Below are positions 33,066-40,473 of a stretch of DNA of 64,000 nucleotides, piece by piece. Source of the stretch: Streptomyces sp. CB01881 (GTDB lineage: Bacteria > Actinomycetota > Actinomycetes > Streptomycetales > Streptomycetaceae); contig NZ_CP026498.1 in the NCBI RefSeq assembly GCF_002953255.1, forward strand, positions 7,442,450 through 7,506,449. The letters run 5' to 3'. How positions within the stretch are numbered: position 1 is the stretch's first letter; each line of letters starts with the position of its first letter. A program made the position numbers and the translations under genes. The notes under the pieces are model-generated. The model searched no databases and had not been told where the DNA came from. It saw only the letters and a program-made list of their open reading frames with translations.

Positions 33066-33115
33066 CTGTAAATCTGTCGCGCAAGCTACGCAGGTTCGAA
33101 CCCTGCACCAGCCAC
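33066..33115 (+). repeat. attR: 50-bp direct repeat
   Basis: Identical to 19066-19115. It is the 3' half of the original tRNA-Tyr gene, now separated from its 5' half by the element and no longer a complete tRNA. Confidence 0.95.
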
Positions 33116-33127
33116 TGGATTACCAGA

Positions 33128-33170
33128 CCGGCCCGAACAGCGGAAACGCTGTTCGGGCCGGTTCTGTTTT
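33128..33170 (+). terminator. Original tRNA-Tyr terminator, stranded beyond attR
   Basis: A 15-bp perfect stem (33128-33142 with 33147-33161), a GAAA loop and T-runs. It sits at almost the same distance from the repeat as the element's terminator past attL, so it was presumably the host tRNA terminator. Confidence 0.85.
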
Positions 33171-33185
33171 CCGGGCTGACGGGGG

Positions 33186-33851
33186 TCAGGGGGTGGCGAG
33201 GAGGAGCGCGGCGGCGGCGGGTGTGTCGGGGGCGGTGTGCGTGGGGGCGGGGTGGGACGGGGGGAGCGGCGGGGGCGGGGCCGGGGTGATCCAGATGGAC
33301 CGGAGGCCGGTGGCGTGGGCGCCGCAGATGTCGGTGGCGGGGTTGTTGCCGACCATCCAGTCGGCGGGGGTGAGGGTGCGGCCGAGGCGGGCGGCGGCGA
33401 GGTGGAAGATCTCGGGGGCGGGTTTGCGGGCGCCGGCCTCCTCGGAGACGCAGACGGCGTCGACGGCGGGGAGCAGGCCGGTGCGGGCGAGTTTCGCGCG
33501 CTGGATGTCGGTGTGGCCGTTGGTGACGACGGCGATGGTCCAGCCGGCCTCGCGGAGGGTGGCGAGGGCGTCGGGGACGCCGGGCAGCAGGTGGGTGCGG
33601 GCGGCCTCGTGGGCGACGTGGGCGTCCCAGAGGGCCCGGCCGGTGTGGGTGAGGCCGTAGTGTGCGGCGATCCGGGTGAAGCCGGTGGGGGAGGGGTCGG
33701 CGCGGAACAGGGTGAAGACGGTGGGGGCGGCGTCGGCGGGTAGTCCGTGGGTGGTGCAGAAGGCGGGGGTCCAGGCGTCTGCGCCGCCGTCGCGCTCGAC
33801 GAGGGTGTGGTCGAGGTCGATGAGCAGGAGGGGCTCAGGGTGACGGTTCAT
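33186..33851 (-). CDS. HAD-family hydrolase (phosphoglycolate phosphatase-like)
   Basis: A 221-residue HAD phosphatase: LIDLDHTLVE (nucleophile Asp), VVTNGH, the Lys in ARKPAPEIF and GNNPATDICGA. ATG 33851 is preferred to longer frames that run into noncoding-like codons. The C-terminal 30 residues are a Pro/Ala-rich tail. It is chromosomal, just outside attR, and unrelated to the element's HAD gene. Confidence 0.88.
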   Translation of the reverse strand: MNRHPEPLLLIDLDHTLVERDGGADAWTPAFCTTHGLPADAAPTVFTLFRADPSPTGFTRIAAHYGLTHTGRALWDAHVAHEAARTHLLPGVPDALATLREAGWTIAVVTNGHTDIQRAKLARTGLLPAVDAVCVSEEAGARKPAPEIFHLAAARLGRTLTPADWMVGNNPATDICGAHATGLRSIWITPAPPPPLPPSHPAPTHTAPDTPAAAALLLATP

Positions 33852-34090
33852 GTGCGGAGAGTAGTCCAGCGATGTGCCGCGCCTTATTGCACATGGCTTG
33901 CAATTACCTTTACGAGGCAGCAAAGTGTTCCCCAGGGGGCGGGCGCGGCCTTTCAGCCTCCCCGCTGAGCAGTCCCGGACGTGTCAGGATGCGCCGGGAG
34001 TCCTCCGTACGAGCTGATCGTCTTCCCAACCGGCGCCCGCCGGGACAACGGTCCGCCCGCCCCCGTCCACCTCCCCCTCTCCCTCAAAAC

Positions 34091-34124
34091 GGCGTCAAGG
34101 GCCGCCGCCGCGGCGTCAAGAACG
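34091..34124. promoter_or_regulatory. Paired GGCGTCAAG repeats upstream of a KimA-like gene
   Basis: GGCGTCAAG at 34091 and again at 34112 (extended to GGCGTCAAGAACG), spaced 21 bp or two helical turns, 76 bp before the gene. The rest of the 348-bp space (33852-34199) holds nothing gene-like. Confidence 0.4.
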
Positions 34125-34199
34125 CGTAGGGGGGCGGAATGCGGGGGTGCACGGCCCGCAGGATCGGGAGCAGTAGCCCGATCGCGGAGGTTCCGTTCG

Positions 34200-36047
34200 A
34201 TGTCCAGCCCCGTCGCCGCCCAGGCCGTCACCGCCGAGCCCGAGCCGCCAGGTACCGCCCGGTCCTCCGATCCGGACGAGCGTCACCGCCTCACCGCGCT
34301 GGGCGGGTTGGCCGCGTTGTCGCTGGACGCGATGGCGTCGGTGGCCTACGGGCCGGAGTCGATCGTGCTGGTGCTGGCGGCGGCCGGGGCGTACGGGCTC
34401 GGGTTCACGGTGCCGGTGACGGTGGCGATCGCGGTGCTGCTGGCGGTGCTGGTGGCCTCGTACCGGCAGGTGATCGCGGCGTTCCCGGACGGCGGCGGCT
34501 CGTACGCCGTGGCGAAGGCGCACCTGGGGCGGCGGACGGCGCTGACCGCGGCGGCCTCGCTGGTGATCGACTACGTGCTGAACGTGGCGGTGTCGGTGAC
34601 GGCCGGCGTGGCGGCGCTGACCTCCGCGGTGCCGGGCCTGTACGACGACCGGGTCTGGCTCTGCCTGGGCGTGCTGGCGCTGGTCACGGCGGTGAACCTG
34701 CGGGGGATCGCCGAGTCGGCGCGCTGGTTCACGGCGCCCACCGCCGTCTTCGTGCTCTCGATCCTGGCGATCATCGTGGTGGGCCTGTTCCGGGACGCGC
34801 CGGCGAGTACCGAGGCCGCCGCCGGACACGCCTCCGCGCTGGCCGGCAACGCCACCACCGTGGGCGCGCTGCTGCTGCTCAAGGCCTTCGCGGCCGGCTG
34901 CTCGGCGCTGACCGGCGTGGAGGCGGTGGCCAACGCCGTCCCCTCCTTCCGCACGCCGGGCGTGAAGCGCGCCCAGCACACCGAGGTGGCGCTCGGCGCA
35001 CTGCTGGGCGTGATGCTGATCGGACTGGCGGTGCTGATCGGCCGCTTCCACCTCCAGCCGGTGGAGGGCGTCACCGTCCTCGCCCAGCTCGCCGACGCCT
35101 CGCTCGGCCACGGCGCCGGCTTCTACCTGGTGCAGTTCGCCACCGTCGTCCTGCTCGGCCTGGCCGCCAACACCTCCTTCGGCGGGCTTCCCGTCCTGCT
35201 CCACCTCCTGGCCCGCGACAACCACCTGCCGCACGTCTTCGCCCTGCGCGCCGACCGGCAGGTCCACCGCCACGGCGTCCTCTTCCTCGCGGTGGTCTCC
35301 GCCGTGCTGCTGGCCGGCTCGGGCGGGGACGTCAACCGCCTGGTCCCGCTGTTCGCCATCGGGGTGTTCGTCGGCTTCACCGTCTGCCAGGTCGGCATGG
35401 TCCGGCACTGGTGGCTGGAGCGGCCCGCCCACTGGCACGCCAAGGCCGCCCTCAACGGCTTCGGCGCCCTCCTCACCGGCGTCGCCGCCGTCGTCGTCAC
35501 CGGCACCAAGTTCACCGAGGGCGCCTGGGGCATCTGCCTCGCCCTGCCCCTGCTCGTGCTCCTCTTCGAAGCGATCCACCGCAGCTACGCCCGGATCGGC
35601 GAACGCCTCGAACTGGGCCACGTCCCCGGCCCCCTCACCCCGCAGCGCAGCCTGGTCCTCGTCCCCGTCACCGCCATCACCCGCCTCACCCGCGACGCCC
35701 TCTCCGCCGCCCTCTCCCTCGGCGACGAGGTCCTCGCCGTCACCGTCGTCCACGACGGCGCCGAGGCCGAGGCGCTGCGCCGGGACTGGGAGCTCTGGCA
35801 GCCGGGCGTGCCGCTGGTGGAGATCCCCGACGGCCACCGCCGGCTCGGCCCGCCGATCGCCGCCTTCGTCAACGACCTCGCCGCCGACGGCGAGCACACC
35901 TACGACCGCCTCACCGTGCTGATCCCCGAGGTCGAGCCGGTCCGCTTCTGGCAGCGGGCGCTGCAGAACCGGCGCGGCGCCGTCATCGACCGGGCCCTGC
36001 GCCGCCACACCGACGCGGTGGTCTGCCGGCTCCGGATGCGGATGTGA
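34200..36047 (+). CDS. KimA-like APC potassium transporter (first copy)
   Basis: A 615-residue permease with about 12 helices and a C-terminal cytosolic domain of about 150 residues. Such genes are often annotated as amino-acid permeases. The KimA potassium-site residues known from B. subtilis are largely conserved: Asp43 and Tyr50 (LDAMASVAY), Asp124 and Ser132 (IDYVLNVAVS), and Thr238/Glu241 (LTGVEAVAN). The Thr expected at Asp+4 is Asn128 here. ATG 34200 follows GGAGG. Its neighbours are a second KimA-like gene and kdpFABCDE. Potassium import is a family-based inference. Confidence 0.82.
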   Translation: MSSPVAAQAVTAEPEPPGTARSSDPDERHRLTALGGLAALSLDAMASVAYGPESIVLVLAAAGAYGLGFTVPVTVAIAVLLAVLVASYRQVIAAFPDGGGSYAVAKAHLGRRTALTAAASLVIDYVLNVAVSVTAGVAALTSAVPGLYDDRVWLCLGVLALVTAVNLRGIAESARWFTAPTAVFVLSILAIIVVGLFRDAPASTEAAAGHASALAGNATTVGALLLLKAFAAGCSALTGVEAVANAVPSFRTPGVKRAQHTEVALGALLGVMLIGLAVLIGRFHLQPVEGVTVLAQLADASLGHGAGFYLVQFATVVLLGLAANTSFGGLPVLLHLLARDNHLPHVFALRADRQVHRHGVLFLAVVSAVLLAGSGGDVNRLVPLFAIGVFVGFTVCQVGMVRHWWLERPAHWHAKAALNGFGALLTGVAAVVVTGTKFTEGAWGICLALPLLVLLFEAIHRSYARIGERLELGHVPGPLTPQRSLVLVPVTAITRLTRDALSAALSLGDEVLAVTVVHDGAEAEALRRDWELWQPGVPLVEIPDGHRRLGPPIAAFVNDLAADGEHTYDRLTVLIPEVEPVRFWQRALQNRRGAVIDRALRRHTDAVVCRLRMRM

Positions 36048-36158
36048 CGGCGCGGGACGGGGCGGGGGTCGGTGCGGGATGGCGCGGGACGGGGCAGCGC
36101 GGGACGGGGCGGGGTCGGGGGAGATATGGGAGGGAATGTCCAAGTTGTCCCATCCGAT

Positions 36159-36173
36159 CGTCATATCTTGACG
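36159..36173. promoter_or_regulatory. Dyad CGTCA-N5-TGACG upstream of second KimA-like gene
   Basis: The right half reads CTTGACG, the reverse complement of the CGTCAAG motif seen before the other two potassium transcription units. It lies about 173 bp before the gene. The rest of the 36048-36345 space shows no gene. Confidence 0.35.
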
Positions 36174-36310
36174 ATGTCTTAACGGGGGGGCTTAACGCCC
36201 TCGAAACGCCCCCGCCCGCCCCGAAAAGACCCGCACATAGCGGCTGCGACCTGCGGGAACACTCCGCCCAATGGGCGTGCAGGGCCCGCCCGGTACTCCG
36301 CCGAGGCTTA

Positions 36311-36338
36311 TTGCCACCCCGATAAAGGCCCTTACGCT
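36311..36338 (+). promoter_or_regulatory. Promoter TTGCCA-N16-TACGCT, leaderless start
   Basis: The -10 ends 7 bases before the GTG at 36346, so the transcript would begin at the start codon. No ribosome site precedes that GTG, consistent with leaderless translation. Confidence 0.5.
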
Positions 36339-36345
36339 CGCCCAT

Positions 36346-38388
36346 GTGTTCAACGTGCCCCAGGCGCTCAAGCGCCTAGTGATCGGCAAGGCCATGCGCA
36401 GCGAAGAGCTGGGCGAGACGCTGCTCCCCAAGCGGCTGGCGCTGCCGATCTTCGCTTCCGACCCGCTCTCCTCGGTCGCCTACGCGACCCAGGAGATCCT
36501 GCTGGTGCTCACCGTCGGTGGCACCGCCTTCCTGTACCTGACCCCGTGGGTCGCGGCCGGTGTGGTCGCGCTGATGGCGGTCGTGGTGATGTCGTACCGC
36601 CAGGTCGTGCACGCCTACCCGAGCGGGGGCGGCTCGTACGAGGTGGTGTCCCGCAACCTGGGCGCCAACTCCGGCCTGGTGGTGGCGGCGTCGCTGCTGG
36701 TCGACTACGTGATGACGGTCGCGGTGTCGGTGGCCTCCGGCGTCGACAACATCATCTCGGCGCTGCCCTCGCTGGCCGACTACCGGGTCGAGCTGGCGGT
36801 CGGCTTCGTCGTCCTGCTGGCGGCGATGAACCTGCGTGGGGTCCGGGAGTCCGGCAAGGCCTTCGCGGCGCCGACGTACCTGTTCATCGGCGGCATCGTG
36901 CTGATGGTGGTCACCGGCCTGGTCAAGGCGGCCTTCGGGCACACCCCGGTGGCGGCCAGCGCCTCGTACGGGGTCCTGCCGGTGGACGGGAAGGACACCC
37001 TGGCCGGCCTCGGCCTGCTGATGCTGGGCCTGCGGGCGTTCGCCTCCGGCTGTACGGCGCTGACCGGTGTCGAGGCGATCTCCAACGGCGTGCCGGCCTT
37101 CCGCGCGCCCAAGTCGAAGAACGCCGCCGCCACGATGGCCGTGATGGGCATCACGGCCGTGGTCATGTTCGTCGGCATCACCGCGCTGGCGCTGATGTCC
37201 AAGGTGCACATCACCGACGACGCCTGCCAGCTGACCGGCTTCCCCGGGGACTGCCACACCGCGCCGCAGCAGACCGTGATCGCCCAGCTGGCGGCCGCGA
37301 TCTTCGGCGGGGACCAGAGCTTCCTCTTCTACTTCATCCAGGCCGTCACCGCGCTGGTGCTCATCCTGGCGGCCAACACCGCGTTCAACGGCTTCCCGCT
37401 GCTGGCCTCGATCCTGGCCGAGCACCGCTACCTGCCCCGGCAGATGCACACCCGCGGCGACCGCCTCGCCTTCTCCAACGGCATCATCGCGCTCGCGGTG
37501 GTGGCCGGCGGGCTGCTCTGGCTGTACGGCGCGGACGTCACCAGCCTGATCCACCTCTACATCCTGGGCGTCTTCACCTCGTTCACGCTCTCCCAGATCG
37601 GGATGGTGAAGCACTGGAACCGGGTGCTGGGCACCGAGACCGACCCGGCCGTCCGCGGCTCGGCGCAGCGCTCCCGGGTGATCAACGCCTTCGGTGCGGT
37701 CACCACGGCGCTGGTGCTGGTCATCGTGCTGCTGACCAAGTTCACGCAGGGCGCCTGGCTGGCCGTGGTCGCGGCGGTGGTGCTCTGGGTGATGATGCGC
37801 GGCATCCGCCGGCACTACGACAGCGTGGCCGAGGAACTGGCGGTGGACGACCCGAACGCCGAGTCGGTGCGGCCGTCCAACGTCCACGGGATCGTGCTGG
37901 TCTCCAAGCTGCACAAGCCCACCCTGCGGGCGCTCGGCTACGCGCAGGCGTTCCGGCCGGACTCGCTGGAGGCGCTGACCGTCGCGGTCGAGAACGACGC
38001 CACCCAGGAACTGGCGCGGCAGTGGGAGGAGCTGGACGTCCAGGTGCCGCTCAAGGTCCTGGACTCGCCGTACCGGGAGATCACCAAGCCGGTCGTCCAG
38101 TACGTCCGCGAGTACCGCCGCAGCAGCCCGCGCGACGCGGTGGCGGTGTTCATCCCCGAGTACGTGGTCGGGCACTGGTGGGAGCACCTGCTGCACAACC
38201 AGTCGGCGCTCTGGCTGAAGAGCCGGCTGCTGTTCACCTCCGGCGTGATGGTGATCAGCGTGCCGTGGCAGCTCACCTCCTCCACCAAGGCGTACCACCC
38301 GTCCCGTCGGGCCCCCGGCGCGGTCCGGCGCGGTGAGCCGGCGGCGCGGTCGGAGTACGAGAAGCTGCCGGCGCCCGAGAACGCCTGA
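36346..38388 (+). CDS. KimA-like APC potassium transporter (second copy)
   Basis: A 680-residue permease, about 12 helices with a long C-terminal cytosolic domain (from about 500). All KimA potassium-site positions are kept: Asp39 and Tyr46 (SDPLSSVAY), Asp120, Thr124 and Ser128 (VDYVMTVAVS), and Thr240/Glu243 (LTGVEAISN). GDRLAFSNGIIALA and FTLSQIGMVKHW are further shared blocks. This copy is a better match to the transporter than the first. Start GTG 36346 is supported by the promoter 7 bases before it. A strong terminator follows. Confidence 0.85.
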   Translation: MFNVPQALKRLVIGKAMRSEELGETLLPKRLALPIFASDPLSSVAYATQEILLVLTVGGTAFLYLTPWVAAGVVALMAVVVMSYRQVVHAYPSGGGSYEVVSRNLGANSGLVVAASLLVDYVMTVAVSVASGVDNIISALPSLADYRVELAVGFVVLLAAMNLRGVRESGKAFAAPTYLFIGGIVLMVVTGLVKAAFGHTPVAASASYGVLPVDGKDTLAGLGLLMLGLRAFASGCTALTGVEAISNGVPAFRAPKSKNAAATMAVMGITAVVMFVGITALALMSKVHITDDACQLTGFPGDCHTAPQQTVIAQLAAAIFGGDQSFLFYFIQAVTALVLILAANTAFNGFPLLASILAEHRYLPRQMHTRGDRLAFSNGIIALAVVAGGLLWLYGADVTSLIHLYILGVFTSFTLSQIGMVKHWNRVLGTETDPAVRGSAQRSRVINAFGAVTTALVLVIVLLTKFTQGAWLAVVAAVVLWVMMRGIRRHYDSVAEELAVDDPNAESVRPSNVHGIVLVSKLHKPTLRALGYAQAFRPDSLEALTVAVENDATQELARQWEELDVQVPLKVLDSPYREITKPVVQYVREYRRSSPRDAVAVFIPEYVVGHWWEHLLHNQSALWLKSRLLFTSGVMVISVPWQLTSSTKAYHPSRRAPGAVRRGEPAARSEYEKLPAPENA

Positions 38389-38400
38389 CGCCTCGCGCCG

Positions 38401-38433
38401 GGGCCCCGGACAGCACCGCGCTGTCCGGGGCCC
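38401..38433 (+). terminator. Perfect 13-bp hairpin terminator
   Basis: Arms 38401-38413 and 38421-38433 are exact inverted repeats with a 7-base loop, 12 bases after the KimA-like stop. It separates this gene from the kdp promoter. Confidence 0.85.
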
Positions 38434-38472
38434 TTCGGCGTGTTCCTCCGGTGCGGCCGGCCCGGGAACGGT

Positions 38473-38529
38473 CCCGTATGGACCTCGTCAACAACCGAAC
38501 GGGATCCGTATGGAGGGCGTCAAGAACCG
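38473..38529 (+). promoter_or_regulatory. Two 25-bp direct repeats, candidate KdpE site
   Basis: 38473-38497 and 38505-38529 match at 20 of 25 positions, 32 bp apart (three helical turns). The shared parts are CCGTATGGA and CGTCAA-N-AACCG. They lie 112 bp before the first kdp-region gene. Direct repeats of this kind are typical for OmpR-class regulators such as KdpE; binding is inferred. Confidence 0.5.
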
Positions 38530-38640
38530 CGGTGACGCCCCGTACAGGCGCTTGGCTGGCTCTGCCGGCCCGCCGCCGGCGCCGCACGGGGCCCGTCAGA
38601 GGGCGCTCGCGGCCACCCCCGAACCACTGTGGTGGAGCCC

Positions 38641-38724
38641 ATGTCCGATCTCATCTACGTCGGTGTCACGGTCGCCGTGTTCGCCGTCATCGCCCTGATC
38701 GCGCGGGGGGTGGAGAAGCTGTGA
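38641..38724 (+). CDS. 27-residue single-helix protein preceding kdpF
   Basis: Starts at ATG 38641 and reads MSDLIYVGVTVAVFAVIALI, then a short basic end. One membrane helix. Its stop overlaps the kdpF start as GTGA, so it is translated with the operon. GGTGGAG lies just upstream. It could be a second KdpF-like stabilising peptide; no function has been shown. Confidence 0.65.
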   Translation: MSDLIYVGVTVAVFAVIALIARGVEKL

Positions 38725-38810
38725 GTGCCGAGAACATTGTGGGTCTGCTCGTGGCCGTCGCCCTCGTCGGCTACCTCGTCGTGGCGCTGATCTACCCGGA
38801 GAAGTTCTGA
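38721..38810 (+). CDS. kdpF: KdpF, small subunit of the K+-transporting ATPase
   Basis: A 29-residue membrane peptide starting at GTG 38721 (SAENIVGLLVAVALVGYLVV, ending in ALIYPEKF), matching the KdpF pattern. It stabilises the KdpABC complex. It lies one base before kdpA and overlaps the upstream microprotein gene. Confidence 0.9.
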   Translation: MSAENIVGLLVAVALVGYLVVALIYPEKF

Positions 38811-38811
38811 C

Positions 38812-40473
38812 ATGGGTTCGACTCTCACGGGCTGGTTGCAGGTCCTCGCGCTCGTCGGCGCCCTGGCCCTGTGCTACCGGCCGCTGGGCGACTACATCGC
38901 CCGCATCCTGACCACCTCCAAGCACCTCAGAGTCGAGCGCGGCCTGTACCGGGTGATCGGCGTGGACGGTGACGCCGACCAGCGCTGGCCGGTGTACCTG
39001 CGTTCGGTGCTGGCGTTCTCGGCCGTCTCGGTGCTCTTCCTCTACGGCCTGATCCGCCTGCAGGGCCACCTGCTGCTGAGCCTGGGCGTTCCGCAGATGG
39101 AGGGCCACCAGGCCTGGAACACCGCGATCTCGTTCGTCGCCAACACCAACTGGCAGTCCTACGGCGGCGAGTCCGCGATGGGGCACCTGGTGCAGATGGC
39201 CGGTCTGGCGGTGCAGAACTTCGTGTCCGCCGCCGTGGGCATCGCGGTGGTGGCGGCGTTCATCCGCGGGTTCACCCGCAACCGGACGGACCGGCTGGGC
39301 AACTTCTGGGTGGACCTGACCCGGATCTGCCTGCGGCTGCTGCTGCCGCTGTCGGTCGTGTTCGCGCTGGCGCTGGTCGCGACCGGGGTGGTGCAGAACC
39401 TCCACGGCTTCCACGAGGTCGCGACCCTGGTGGGTGACCCGCAGGCGGTTCCGGGCGGGCCGGTGGCCTCGCAGGAGGTCATCAAGGAGCTGGGCACCAA
39501 CGGCGGCGGCTTCTACAACGCCAACTCGGCGCACCCGTTCGAGAACCCGACCGGGCTGAGCAACTTCCTGGAGATCTTCCTCATCCTGCTGATCCCGTTC
39601 GCGCTGCCGCGCGCCTTCGGCAGGATGGTCGGGGACCACCGGCAGGGCTACGCGATCGTCGCGGTGATGGGCCTGTTCTGGGCGGCCTCGGTCGCGCTGA
39701 TCACCTTCTTCGAGGCGCAGCACTCCGGCACGGCGATGCAGGCGGCCGGCGGGGCGATGGAGGGCAAGGAGCAGCGGTTCGGCATCGCGGCCTCGGGTCT
39801 GTTCGCGGCGTCGACGACGCTGACGTCGACGGGCGCGGTGAACTCCTTCCACGACTCGTACTCGCCGTTCGGCGGCGGGATCACGATGTTCAACATGATG
39901 CTGGGCGAGATCGCGCCCGGCGGGGTGGGCTCGGGTCTGTACGGGATGCTGGTCCTGGCGATCGTCGCGGTGTTCGTGGCCGGTCTGATGGTCGGGCGCA
40001 CCCCGGAGTACCTGGGCAAGAAGCTCGGCGGGCGGGAGATGAAGTTCGCCTCCCTCTACATCCTGACCACGCCGACGATCGTGCTGATCGGCACGGGTGT
40101 GGCGATGGCGCTGCCGGGCGAGCGGGCCCAGATGCTGAACTCCGGTGCGCACGGCTTCTCCGAGGTGCTGTACGCGTTCACCTCGGGTGCGAACAACAAC
40201 GGTTCGGCGTTCGGCGGGATCACCGTCAACACCGACTGGTACGACACCGCGATCGGCCTGGCGATGGTGTTCGGCCGGTTCCTGCCGATGGTCTTCGTCC
40301 TGGCGCTGGCCGGCTCGCTCGCCCAGCAGCAGCCCGTCCCCGCCACCCCGGGCACCCTGCCCACCCACAAGCCGCTGTTCGTGGGCCTGCTGTCGGGCGT
40401 CGTCCTGATCGTCGTCGGCCTCACCTACTTCCCGGCCCTGGCCCTCGGGCCGATCGCGGAAGGTCTCTCCTGA
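38812..40473 (+). CDS. kdpA: KdpA, potassium-binding channel-like subunit
   Basis: A 553-residue, ten-helix protein of normal length. Selectivity-filter loops are recognisable, for example ELGTNGGGFYNANSAHP. KdpA binds and channels K+ within the high-affinity KdpFABC pump. The ATG lies one base past the kdpF stop; its TGA overlaps the kdpB ATG (TGATG). Confidence 0.97.
   Translation: MGSTLTGWLQVLALVGALALCYRPLGDYIARILTTSKHLRVERGLYRVIGVDGDADQRWPVYLRSVLAFSAVSVLFLYGLIRLQGHLLLSLGVPQMEGHQAWNTAISFVANTNWQSYGGESAMGHLVQMAGLAVQNFVSAAVGIAVVAAFIRGFTRNRTDRLGNFWVDLTRICLRLLLPLSVVFALALVATGVVQNLHGFHEVATLVGDPQAVPGGPVASQEVIKELGTNGGGFYNANSAHPFENPTGLSNFLEIFLILLIPFALPRAFGRMVGDHRQGYAIVAVMGLFWAASVALITFFEAQHSGTAMQAAGGAMEGKEQRFGIAASGLFAASTTLTSTGAVNSFHDSYSPFGGGITMFNMMLGEIAPGGVGSGLYGMLVLAIVAVFVAGLMVGRTPEYLGKKLGGREMKFASLYILTTPTIVLIGTGVAMALPGERAQMLNSGAHGFSEVLYAFTSGANNNGSAFGGITVNTDWYDTAIGLAMVFGRFLPMVFVLALAGSLAQQQPVPATPGTLPTHKPLFVGLLSGVVLIVVGLTYFPALALGPIAEGLS

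Larger units (their letters stand above)
19066..33115. mobile_element. Actinomycete integrative element in tRNA-Tyr (14 kb)
   Basis: Bounded by identical 50-bp repeats exactly 14,000 bp apart. Order from the left: integrase and excisionase next to attL, two small plus-strand reading frames, a mirrored repeat array, a DnaB-N/DUF3987 replication-type gene, an overlapping chain of mostly small membrane-protein genes, a GntR regulator with a HAD hydrolase, and a low-GC AIPR gene next to attR. This is the architecture of AICE-type elements; SLP1 of S. coelicolor also uses a tRNA-Tyr site. No TraB/FtsK-like ATPase with a Walker A motif was seen, so self-transfer is uncertain. Confidence 0.92.

Noticed and set aside
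19066..33115. Exactly 14,000 bp between the two att repeats
   Set aside because: Treated as coincidence; the repeats, integrase and terminators are each independently convincing.
36048..36345. Possible c-di-AMP (ydaO) riboswitch before the second KimA-like gene
   Set aside because: KimA genes are riboswitch-controlled in Bacillus, but I could not recognise the conserved core, and the promoter/GTG spacing suggests a leaderless mRNA.
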